From a virus: DNA of 26,711 nt. The stretch is taken from IMG/VR virus record IMGVR_UViG_3300029448_000352, positions 1 to 26,711 of that record; one strand, written 5' to 3'. The notes beneath the pieces are model-generated. The model saw only the letters and a list, made by a program, of their open reading frames with translations, had not been told where the DNA came from and made no database searches. Both the position numbers and the translations under genes were made by a program. Within the stretch, counting starts at the first letter, position 1, and each line of letters opens with the position of its first letter. Shown piece by piece: positions 5,212-11,363 of this stretch.

Positions 5212-6551
5212 GATATCAAGCAATAGAAATCGATAAATTTGCGATTAAAGTTTCGGACGATAACCATGAGGGGATCGTCCGATACCATGATGTTCGGGAC
5301 GTAACGGGCGAGATGTTGGGCAAGGTGGACTTCTTTTGTGGGGGGTCACCATGTCAAGGATTTTCGTTTTCTGGGAAACAATTGGCATTTGATGATCCTA
5401 GGTCGGTATTGTTTTTTGAATATGTTAGATTGCTGAATGAACTTCGGGAGATAAATCCAGAGATGGTTTGGATGTTGGAAAACGTGAATATGAAGAAAGA
5501 GTTTGAAAACATCATAACGGAAACTGTTGGAGTTAATCCCCTAAAGGTCAACTCAGCTATCTTTTGTCCTCAGAATAGGGTTCGGAATTATTGGTGTAGT
5601 TGGTACGTTGATCCATCGAGGTTCGTGGATCGGCATCGCTACATCAATGATATTTTGGATTTGGAATCAGAGGAGCAAATTAAGACATACACTCCAAAGG
5701 TTCGTGGTTCGAGGTCAGAGAATTGTCATGAGGTGGGTCATGCAGACGATATCAACGGACATGATATTCTGAAACGGATCTACTCTCCATCAGCCAAAGC
5801 ACCTACGTTGAATACGATGGGTGGGGGTAATCGACATCCAAAGGTTGCCTTGACGGAACCAGAATGGAATTCAGCATCGATTAGAAATCGTAGGTTGGAT
5901 GCCAACGGAGTTCGGAAAGACGATCAATTGGATTTAGATCTTGTTCCGTGTTTAGAGGTCAAAGGCGAAAAGAAATCGAATGCTTTGACAACTGTACAGA
6001 AAGACAACCTCGCATCGAACTTACCTCAAGGAAGATATCCATTGAAGAAAGCCTTTGATATTCCAAGAGAGATCTTGAAGGACAACGAGCGACAAAGACG
6101 GGTTTACGAAACAGATAGTAAATCTCCAAGTTTACTTGCTCGATCTGATAGTCCAAAGATTCGTCCGATTGCCGATATAGTCGGTGGGCAAGGGAAGGAT
6201 TTACTTCGAGCAGACATCGGGAAGTCCTCGACCTTGTTGGCTAGAGATTATAAAGGCTTTGGTAACCAAGGTATGACGGGAGTTCGAACCTCTGAATTCT
6301 ATAAGTGGCGAAGATTATCCGTGGTCGAGTGTTCAAGACTCCAAGGATTACCAGACGATTATTGTAAAAGTGTTTCGAAGTCTCAAGGCTATCGACAACT
6401 TGGCAACGGGTTTCAAGTCGATACGATCTTTGAGTTATTAAAGCAACTACCCAAGGACACACCTCTGGACAATGTGGCATCAGCTTTTGATGGCATCTCA
6501 TGTCTGAAGGTTGCCTTGGATCAATATGAGGAATGGAGGAGTCATGGCTAA
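5208..6551 (+). CDS. DNA (cytosine-5) methyltransferase, circularly permuted
   Basis: This 447-residue enzyme should transfer a methyl group from S-adenosylmethionine to cytosine C5, probably to hide phage DNA from restriction. It starts at motif II (QAIEIDKFAIKV). Then come DVRDVT (III-like, 28-33), catalytic GGSPCQGFSFSG with Cys49 (IV), LENVN at 90-94 (VI), QNRVRNYW at 122-129 (VIII), a long variable target-recognition region, RRLSVVECSRLQGLPDDY (IX) and GNGFQVDT from 399 (X). The SAM-binding motif I, normally first, is missing upstream (in-frame stop at 5169-5171) but appears at the end as VASAFDGISC, Phe427-Asp428-Gly429. The order is thus II to X, then I. Motifs III to VI resemble DNMT3-like phage enzymes. 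The usual Gly after FDGISC is Leu. The start overlaps the previous stop (ATGA). Family is firm; activity and target are unknown. Confidence 0.92.
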   Translation: MRYQAIEIDKFAIKVSDDNHEGIVRYHDVRDVTGEMLGKVDFFCGGSPCQGFSFSGKQLAFDDPRSVLFFEYVRLLNELREINPEMVWMLENVNMKKEFENIITETVGVNPLKVNSAIFCPQNRVRNYWCSWYVDPSRFVDRHRYINDILDLESEEQIKTYTPKVRGSRSENCHEVGHADDINGHDILKRIYSPSAKAPTLNTMGGGNRHPKVALTEPEWNSASIRNRRLDANGVRKDDQLDLDLVPCLEVKGEKKSNALTTVQKDNLASNLPQGRYPLKKAFDIPREILKDNERQRRVYETDSKSPSLLARSDSPKIRPIADIVGGQGKDLLRADIGKSSTLLARDYKGFGNQGMTGVRTSEFYKWRRLSVVECSRLQGLPDDYCKSVSKSQGYRQLGNGFQVDTIFELLKQLPKDTPLDNVASAFDGISCLKVALDQYEEWRSHG

Positions 6552-6723
6552 GAAACGAGGAGTTCCAGAACGTCCAAGAAATCCGTATCACATTCGGAAA
6601 AGATCCCATGTGATTCCAGACAAACGGGAGAAGGACAAAAGAAATCGCCATCTGCATGATTTGTGGATGGCGAAGAAACTTAATCAAGAAATCAAGAAAG
6701 AAGAAGAAAATGAAGACATATAA
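6544..6723 (+). CDS. Small highly basic protein, 59 residues
   Basis: ATG 6544 follows GGAGGAG inside the end of the methyltransferase gene and overlaps its stop by eight bases, so coupling is likely. The product is strongly basic in its first 50 residues (MAKKRGVPERPRNPYHIRKR, then KREKDKRNRH) and ends in an acidic KKEEENEDI tail. This composition suggests nucleic-acid or ribosome binding, but no domain was recognised. Its position right behind the methyltransferase could mean a related role, which is inference. Confidence 0.7.
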   Translation: MAKKRGVPERPRNPYHIRKRSHVIPDKREKDKRNRHLHDLWMAKKLNQEIKKEEENEDI

Positions 6724-6919
6724 TATCAGAGTTCGAGCCGACTACGTTGGCTACTATAACATTAAGGCTAAGTCTTTGAATGATGCAGAGGCAATGGCTC
6801 AACAACAATTGTTTAATGAAATGAATGATGGGGTCGATGGAGTTTTCGACTTCGAGGAGTTCGAGGATGAAGAGCATCAAGCACATAAACAACTAGTGCA
6901 ATGGGCAGAGAACCAATGA
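6710..6919 (+). CDS. Hypothetical protein, 69 residues
   Basis: I place the start at ATG 6710, within the end of the previous gene (14-base overlap), preceded by the purine-rich AAGAAAGAAGAAGAA. The upstream ATG at 6656 would add a Lys/Arg stretch that is the other gene read out of frame. MKTYNIRVRADYVGYYNIKA followed by SLNDAEAMAQQQLFNE looks like two strands and a helix, and the tail is very acidic (FDFEEFEDEEH). The pattern resembles small phage proteins with a strand-strand-helix fold. Function is unknown. It ends in an ATGA overlap. Confidence 0.7.
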   Translation: MKTYNIRVRADYVGYYNIKAKSLNDAEAMAQQQLFNEMNDGVDGVFDFEEFEDEEHQAHKQLVQWAENQ

Positions 6920-7113
6920 TTGTAAAAGCCATAGCACTAATTTGCATCGTTCATTCTGTCGGGGATCATAGTTGCCCTACCATTGTGTTCGATGAAGAAT
7001 TTTCATCGGTCAAGGAATGTAACACTTGGTTAATTAGGAAAAGATTATACAATATGCCAAAGAATCAAAGAATATTTTTGGATGATTGTGTAATAACTAA
7101 GGGGGATGGATGA
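6916..7113 (+). CDS. Small protein with hydrophobic N-terminus, 65 residues
   Basis: I prefer ATG 6916, which overlaps the previous stop (ATGA). ATG 6901 in the same frame would add MGREP. The N-terminus MIVKAIALICIVHSVGDHSC could be a short signal sequence or membrane anchor. Cys residues follow at HSCP, KECN and DDCV, which would suit disulphides outside the cytoplasm. Its layout resembles the protein encoded at 7743-7976. No family was recognised and export is a prediction only. Confidence 0.65.
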   Translation: MIVKAIALICIVHSVGDHSCPTIVFDEEFSSVKECNTWLIRKRLYNMPKNQRIFLDDCVITKGDG

Positions 7114-7352
7114 AAGATTTATTTAACCCAGAACAATGGAATACCATTCATGAGGACATCTCCTCATGTTGCGACAATTGGAAAGAGGACGGATATGATC
7201 CGTCCTTGGTCGCTTATATCGGTATCTTCCGTTTCACCCTATTGGCTCAACAATATGTCAGCGAAAAAGATTTAGACTTTTTTGTTTCTACGGCTATCGA
7301 GTCAGCAAAAAGATTTAATCCAGAAAAAGGAACAATTGATTATGACGCTTAA
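7110..7352 (+). CDS. Hypothetical protein, 80 residues
   Basis: ATG 7110 overlaps the previous TGA (ATGA) and follows AAGGGGGATGG. The product is a mostly helical soluble protein: MKDLFNPEQWNTIHEDISSC, then a hydrophobic helix around GIFRFTLLAQQYV and a charged helix DLDFFVSTAIESAKRF. The CC pair at about residues 20-21 is unusual. No family was recognised. Its end overlaps the next gene by 11 bases. Confidence 0.65.
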   Translation: MKDLFNPEQWNTIHEDISSCCDNWKEDGYDPSLVAYIGIFRFTLLAQQYVSEKDLDFFVSTAIESAKRFNPEKGTIDYDA

Positions 7353-7746
7353 AAGAAAAGTAATGATAACTAACATCACGGAAAACAACTCAGCATTCGG
7401 CATGATAACTGGCAATCCCCGAAAAGACGAGGTCGTATATTTTACGAATCGCCTGGTGAAAAAATATAACATGGAACTTGGCGAAAGGGTGTTTTGTACG
7501 TTGATCCCGAATTATGAAGACCGACAAGATAATTGTCCGTGGAGAGCCGTGGAAGTAGATTGCTTGAGGGAACTTCTGACGAAGGTCGATCTCAAACAAG
7601 GATCTGTCTGGAAACATTTGACCCGTGAGGTTTCTGATTGGCTTGTCGATGAGGCAATAAAGATGAAACAACCCGACGTTGGGATAGTGGCTGCCTCCAT
7701 AATTACGGATGTATATCTCGATGAAAATGAGGAGACAGTACAATGA
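7342..7746 (+). CDS. Cold-shock/OB-fold-like small protein, 134 residues
   Basis: The likely start is ATG 7342, with AAGG at 7327-7330 somewhat far upstream; ATG 7363 is possible. Residues about 8-65 show a strand pattern like a diverged cold-shock (OB) domain: MITNITENNSAFGMITGN, then DEVVYFTNRLV, LGERVFCTLIPNY and CPWRAVEV. Cold-shock domains bind single-stranded RNA or DNA. The aromatic RNP motifs are not clearly kept, so this is a fold guess. The C-terminal half is helical. The stop overlaps the following ATG. Confidence 0.65.
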   Translation: MTLKRKVMITNITENNSAFGMITGNPRKDEVVYFTNRLVKKYNMELGERVFCTLIPNYEDRQDNCPWRAVEVDCLRELLTKVDLKQGSVWKHLTREVSDWLVDEAIKMKQPDVGIVAASIITDVYLDENEETVQ

Positions 7747-7976
7747 TCAAGGCATCTTTTTTCGTATTGTATTTTATTACTGTCCCCGACGTTACCACCG
7801 AAGTTGACACCATTTTTCACCGATGGGCGTTTGAAGAACAAGAAAATTGTTTGTACATGGCTCATAAAATGAAACAGGAACTTGATCCGTTTGCCCGAAA
7901 GCAACAATGTCAAGAAAATACCGAATGGTATAAGGAACTCAAGGCACCTTTACCGAAACCCGAATTTATGGATTAG
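7743..7976 (+). CDS. Small protein with hydrophobic N-terminus, 77 residues
   Basis: ATG 7743 overlaps the previous TGA (ATGA), with GAGGAGACAG upstream. The N-terminus MIKASFFVLYFITVPDV is hydrophobic enough for a signal or anchor. Then comes a helical section with two Cys (ENCLYMAHKM and QQCQEN). The layout (short hydrophobic start, acidic-aromatic patch, spaced Cys) echoes the protein at 6916-7113 and may mark a distant paralogue. It is the last gene before the regulatory gap at 7977-8041. Function unknown. Confidence 0.65.
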   Translation: MIKASFFVLYFITVPDVTTEVDTIFHRWAFEEQENCLYMAHKMKQELDPFARKQQCQENTEWYKELKAPLPKPEFMD

Positions 7977-7988
7977 GGCTTGTATTTT

Positions 7989-8027
7989 TATAACATTTAA
8001 TATATATGTTACCTATGTTGATGTTAT
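7989..8027 (+). promoter_or_regulatory. Putative promoter/operator of the ribbon-helix-helix gene
   Basis: An inverted repeat TAACAT (7991-7996) / ATGTTA (8006-8011) is followed by ATGTTG (8015-8020) and ATGTTA (8021-8026). TATAAC (7989-7994) and TATATG (8003-8008, 17 bases after TTGTAT at 7980-7985) are possible -10 boxes. Repeats of this kind upstream of an Arc-like gene would suit autorepression. Confidence 0.4.
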
Positions 8028-8041
8028 AGAAGGAGTACAAA

Positions 8042-8233
8042 ATGCCTAATGTCGGTATTAAAAACAAAGACAGAGCCGAACTTCCGTTTGTAAATATTGC
8101 CGTTCCGGTAGAAGATAGGGAAAAGCTTAGAGCAATTGCCCAAGAAGAGGGTAGAACGATGGCTAGGCAAGTTTCTAGAATGATTCGAGAGGATCACGAA
8201 AGAAGGTTTGGAAATGGACAAGGAAAAGAATGA
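8042..8233 (+). CDS. Ribbon-helix-helix (Arc-like) DNA-binding protein, 63 residues
   Basis: ATG 8042 has a strong GAAGGAG at 8029-8035. The strand ELPFVNIAVPV (residues 14-24) followed by helices EDREKLRAIAQEEG and TMARQVSRMIREDHERRF matches the ribbon-helix-helix fold of Arc/MetJ-type repressors, where the strand pairs in a dimer and enters the major groove. It has its own leader with ATGTTA repeats (7989-8027) that may be its operator, unlike the coupled genes before it. It could control the nearby SNF2 gene or the early block; this is inference. Confidence 0.8.
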   Translation: MPNVGIKNKDRAELPFVNIAVPVEDREKLRAIAQEEGRTMARQVSRMIREDHERRFGNGQGKE

Positions 8234-8402
8234 AGAAATGAAAGACGATGTCGTTAATAGATTGATGAGAGGAATGCTCTCCCCAGGCGAAGCTAAAATC
8301 TTGTTGACCCGTTACGGGGCAAGTGAGAAAGAAGCTGATTTCTGGATTAGCGACATTGTCGATGGAAAGCTAGTTAAGATTAGATCGATAGGCGGTCTTT
8401 AA
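8214..8402 (+). CDS. Hypothetical protein, 62 residues
   Basis: I choose ATG 8214, seven bases after AGAAGG (8201-8206), within the end of the regulator gene (20-base overlap). The TTG at 8208 would sit only one base after that Shine-Dalgarno. The protein has a charged start and then MLSPGEAKILLTRYGASEKEADFWI, which looks like a small helix-turn-helix-like bundle. No family was recognised. It is the last plus-strand gene before the reversed helicase: its TAA (8400-8402) and the helicase TAA (8401-8399) share the palindrome TTAA. Confidence 0.65.
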   Translation: MDKEKNEEMKDDVVNRLMRGMLSPGEAKILLTRYGASEKEADFWISDIVDGKLVKIRSIGGL

Positions 8403-9880
8403 CTTTTCTTAGGCTTTATCTGAAGCCATTCTTTGGCTTCTTCCCCAAGAACCTTTGCACTAAGGTTTATCTTGTTAACAAGAGAACTCACTATTTTTTC
8501 GTCAATTGTGCCTTCGGAGATTAAATCGATGTAGGTTACAGACTTGTTCTGCCCGATACGATGACACCGATCTTCTGATTGGATTCGTGTATCGAGGTTA
8601 AAGTCATTAGCGTAGTAAACTACTGTGCTTGCCTCCGTAAGAGTCAATCCCCGACCCGCAGTTGCGGGGTTACCAATGAAAAATTTTAGTTTAGAGGACG
8701 GATTCTGAAAATTATCAATAATTTTACTTCTTTCGTCGTCTGAGGTGTCCCCGTAGTATCGTGCTGCCGACTCTTTCCCGAAATTATCTGCAAGAACTTG
8801 ATGGATCTTCATGATGTCATACCGAAAGCGTGACCAGATAATAACTTTCCCCGAACTTTCGTAACAAATGTCCAGAAGGGCATCCATTCGCTTGGTATCA
8901 AAGTTTTCTTGGTAGCCATCGTCCGTGGTCAGATAACCCGAAAGAATTTGTTGAAGTCTCAGCATCTGCGTGACCATCTGAGGAGCCGAAACAATCTTCC
9001 CGTCCTCGAATAAAACTAAAGCCTCTTTCCGAATCTGCTCATATAATTCAAGTTGTCTTTTAGTCATGCCCACATAACGGGGCATATATACTTTATCTGG
9101 AAGATCCAAACAATCTTTCTTGAGCACCCGAAAACTGAAGGTGTCAAGTTTTTTATTTAGTTCATCTAAGTTTTTAAACCCGACTACTTGTCTAAAACTT
9201 GTAGATCCCATGTTCCTAGTTTGCAGGTGAGCGTATCGAGATTGAAAAGCGTAATAATTACTGTACCCAAGCACACCTTTTTTTAAAAATTCTGTCTGAG
9301 AGTACACATCCATCGGAGAATTAGTCACGGGCGACCCCGTAAGTATCCTAGAGTATAAAAAATCCGTTGAAGTTTGTACCAGGGTCTTTGTTCTGTTCGA
9401 TTTGTAGTTCTTAATAGCCGTAGATTCGTCAATGGCGATGATTCCACGCCTTCCGTAGCGTTTACCAAGCCATTTTCCAATGTTCTTGCCTTTTAACGAT
9501 GAAAATATTTCTACATTCATAACAAAAATCGTAACCCCATCAAATTTGTCTTGAACGGACTTTATTTCCCGTTCTTGTTCTTTGTTTGCGTTACTTACCC
9601 ACCGAATCACCCTATAAGGCACCTCATCGGGGAAGTGCTGCGGGATCTCTCGTTCAATCCAATTACGATACACTCCCTTGGGGGCAATGATCAAGGCAAA
9701 ATCAATTTCTCCTTGCTCATAAAGATAAACGATATTATCTATTAAAACTTTAGATTTGCCTGTCCCCATTTCCATAAATAATGCAAAATGTTTTTTATTG
9801 TGGCAGGCGTTTAAAGCTGCTATCTGGTGCTTAAATGGTTTTGTTTTAAATTTTTGTTTGACAAGTGATTTGTTTTCCAT
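8399..9880 (-). CDS. SNF2-like superfamily 2 DNA helicase/translocase
   Basis: This 493-residue ATPase has both RecA-like halves. The first holds a Q-like KHQIAAL, Walker A MGTGKS (38-43), DEST at 151-154 (motif II), and LTGSPV at 180-185 (motif III). The second holds VIIWSRFRYD (IV), GNPATAGRGLTLTEAS (V) and SEDRCHRIGQ at 435-444 (VI). SNF2-type enzymes move along duplex DNA; phage members may help in replication fork restart or recombination, as T4 UvsW does. It is the only minus-strand gene between 1531 and 16513. It has a promoter, TTGACA-17-TATTAC (9915-9887), but no Shine-Dalgarno: the predicted transcript begins at the ATG. Family is sure; role is inference. Confidence 0.93.
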   Translation of the reverse strand: MENKSLVKQKFKTKPFKHQIAALNACHNKKHFALFMEMGTGKSKVLIDNIVYLYEQGEIDFALIIAPKGVYRNWIEREIPQHFPDEVPYRVIRWVSNANKEQEREIKSVQDKFDGVTIFVMNVEIFSSLKGKNIGKWLGKRYGRRGIIAIDESTAIKNYKSNRTKTLVQTSTDFLYSRILTGSPVTNSPMDVYSQTEFLKKGVLGYSNYYAFQSRYAHLQTRNMGSTSFRQVVGFKNLDELNKKLDTFSFRVLKKDCLDLPDKVYMPRYVGMTKRQLELYEQIRKEALVLFEDGKIVSAPQMVTQMLRLQQILSGYLTTDDGYQENFDTKRMDALLDICYESSGKVIIWSRFRYDIMKIHQVLADNFGKESAARYYGDTSDDERSKIIDNFQNPSSKLKFFIGNPATAGRGLTLTEASTVVYYANDFNLDTRIQSEDRCHRIGQNKSVTYIDLISEGTIDEKIVSSLVNKINLSAKVLGEEAKEWLQIKPKKS

Positions 9881-9887
9881 ATATAAG
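9858..9887 (+). promoter_or_regulatory. Sigma-70-like promoter for the replication operon
   Basis: A perfect -35 TTGACA (9858-9863), an 18-base spacer, and TATAAG (9882-9887, 5 of 6 consensus bases) point towards the gene at 9940. The -35 lies inside the first codons of the helicase gene. The predicted start is near 9894, giving a leader with GAAGAGGAG (9925-9933). Confidence 0.65.
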
Positions 9888-9915
9888 TAATATGTTGTGT
9901 ATTAACCAATGTCAA
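9887..9915 (-). promoter_or_regulatory. Sigma-70-like promoter for the SNF2 gene
   Basis: On the minus strand a perfect TTGACA (9915-9910), a 17-base spacer and TATTAC (9892-9887, 4 of 6 consensus bases) lie six bases before the helicase ATG. The -10 shares base 9887 with the -10 of the opposite promoter, so both cannot be occupied at once. The predicted start coincides with the ATG. Confidence 0.6.
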
Positions 9916-9939
9916 TTAAAACCTGAAGAGGAGATACTT

Positions 9940-10497
9940 ATGAATGACATTTTTGACGATATGTTCGATGAAGGAGAAGCTCTGGATTCGATCAATACTG
10001 AGACGACGAAAAACCTCAGTTCTTTAGTGCGAAAGTTACGAGTAGTTGAGCAAGACGTAGAGGATGCAGAAACGCACCTCAAAACTCTCAAGCAAGAGAG
10101 ACAAAGACTATCTACAGAATTGATTCCCGATCTGATGGACGAAATGGGTGTTGAACGAGTAGATGTTGACGGACTAACTGTTACAAAGAAACAGATTGTG
10201 GCAGCATCCATACCCGTTGCGAACAGGGATGAGGCTTTTAGTTGGTTACGAGACAGAGGATTAGATGACATCATTAAGAACGATGTTGTTTGTTCCTTTG
10301 GTCGTGGACAAGACAACATGGCAAAAGATGCAATGGCGACTTTATCGGAAAGAGGATTGAGTCCTTCGATGAAGACACACATACATCCGATGACCTTGAA
10401 GGCTTTCATTAAGGATCGTGTAGAGAGTGGCGATGAAGTAGACTTAGATCTCTTCGGAGCTTTTTTATCAAATGCAGTAGATATTAAGAGGAAATAA
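9940..10497 (+). CDS. Coiled-coil protein of the replication operon, 185 residues
   Basis: ATG 9940 follows GAAGAGGAG (9925-9933); an in-frame ATG at 9865 overlaps the helicase and the promoter and is rejected. After an acidic start (MNDIFDDMFDEGEALDSI) comes a clear coiled coil, LSSLVRKLRVVEQDVEDAET on to KQERQRLSTELIP, at about 26-66. The second half has SWLRDRGLDDIIKND, a small globular domain. Proteins like this occur beside ssDNA-binding genes in marine phages, but I know of no tested function. It is the first gene of the rightward replication set, with the putative SSB three bases on. Confidence 0.75.
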   Translation: MNDIFDDMFDEGEALDSINTETTKNLSSLVRKLRVVEQDVEDAETHLKTLKQERQRLSTELIPDLMDEMGVERVDVDGLTVTKKQIVAASIPVANRDEAFSWLRDRGLDDIIKNDVVCSFGRGQDNMAKDAMATLSERGLSPSMKTHIHPMTLKAFIKDRVESGDEVDLDLFGAFLSNAVDIKRK

Positions 10498-10499
10498 TA

Positions 10500-11279
10500 A
10501 TGGCTAAAGAAATCATTACAAAAGAAGATCAACTTCCGGCAGATTTGTTGGATGAAATTACGGCATCAGCAGGCGAAGGAACTAGTTTTGACAGTTCCGA
10601 GATGCAGATCCCGTTTATTCGGATTATACAAGCTTTGTCTCCACAGATTAAAAAGAAAGACCCTGGTTTCATCGAAGGAGCAGACCAAGGGGATGCTTTT
10701 AATACTGTGACTAATGAGCATTGGAGTGGCGAAGAAGGACTTGTCGTTATTCCTTGCTATCAAGAGACTAAGTTTCTTGAGTTTGTTCCGAGGGATTCTG
10801 GGGGTGGATTTATGGGAGAGCTTGAACCTAGCAATCCCGATCTTCAGAATACCGAAAGAAAAGGTGCTAGAGAGATCTTACCAAACGGAAACGAATTGGT
10901 GAAGTCTGATCAGCATTATTGTTTAATACTTGGTGATGGTGGTATGTTTCAACCCGCGATTGTGGATATGAAATCGTCTCAGCTTAAAGTGAGCAGACGT
11001 TGGAAGACCCAGATTGCGATGCAGAAGATCCGTCATCCTAAAACAGATGCACTACTAACTCCTGCCGTTTTTGCTACGATGTGGAAACTTACTACCACTG
11101 AGGAAAGCAATGACCAAGGAACGTGGTACAATTGGTCAGTGACCAAGCATGGCTTAGTTAACACGAGAGATACTCTTACAGAAGCTAAACTCTTTAGGGA
11201 ACAAGTCATGAAGGGTGCTGTTAAGGCTGTAGAGGAAACGGAACCTCTTCAAAAGAATGAAGACGAAGTTCCATTTTAA
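10500..11279 (+). CDS. Putative single-stranded-DNA-binding protein, 259 residues
   Basis: ATG 10500 lies seven bases after AGAGGAA and two bases after the previous stop. Residues about 30-210 are strand rich (IPFIRIIQALSPQIKK, GLVVIPCYQETKFLEFVP, HYCLILGDGGMFQPAIVDMK), as expected for an OB-type domain. The protein ends in an acidic tail KNEDEVPF. Bacterial SSB ends DDDIPF, the tip that docks repair and replication partners, so this is a striking match. Position ahead of primase, helicase and polymerase supports a role in coating ssDNA. I see no direct family signature, so SSB is a good inference rather than a proof. Confidence 0.65.
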   Translation: MAKEIITKEDQLPADLLDEITASAGEGTSFDSSEMQIPFIRIIQALSPQIKKKDPGFIEGADQGDAFNTVTNEHWSGEEGLVVIPCYQETKFLEFVPRDSGGGFMGELEPSNPDLQNTERKGAREILPNGNELVKSDQHYCLILGDGGMFQPAIVDMKSSQLKVSRRWKTQIAMQKIRHPKTDALLTPAVFATMWKLTTTEESNDQGTWYNWSVTKHGLVNTRDTLTEAKLFREQVMKGAVKAVEETEPLQKNEDEVPF

Positions 11280-11301
11280 CTGCTAACTCTATAGCTTTAG
11301 T

Positions 11302-11352
11302 TGAGGGGCATGGGTTTTTTTTAAAATCTTCCTTTTTATCCCATGCTCCTCA
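11302..11352. promoter_or_regulatory. 13-bp stem-loop upstream of the primase gene
   Basis: TGAGGGGCATGGG (11302-11314) pairs with CCCATGCTCCTCA (11340-11352), with a single G-U wobble, around a 25-base T-rich loop. It ends 11 bases before the primase ATG, which has no Shine-Dalgarno. It occupies most of an 84-base gap in an otherwise tight operon. It could be a terminator variant, a ribosome-access control or a processing site. Confidence 0.6.
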
Positions 11353-11363
11353 CCATGTGAACC

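Noticed and set aside
6241-6687. Minus-strand frame of 148 codons opposite the methyltransferase end
   Set aside because: It is antisense to motifs IX, X and I of the methyltransferase, which are clearly coding on the plus strand.
8412-8440. Alternating GGCTT/AAGCC and GAAGCC/GGCTTC hairpins as a bidirectional terminator
   Set aside because: Stems are only 5-6 bp, they lie in the helicase coding end, and there is no proper T-tract on either strand.
9912-10532. Minus-strand frame of 206 codons opposite the coiled-coil gene
   Set aside because: It spans the promoter region and the plus-strand gene, is Ser/Phe rich as expected of a shadow, and has no start signal.
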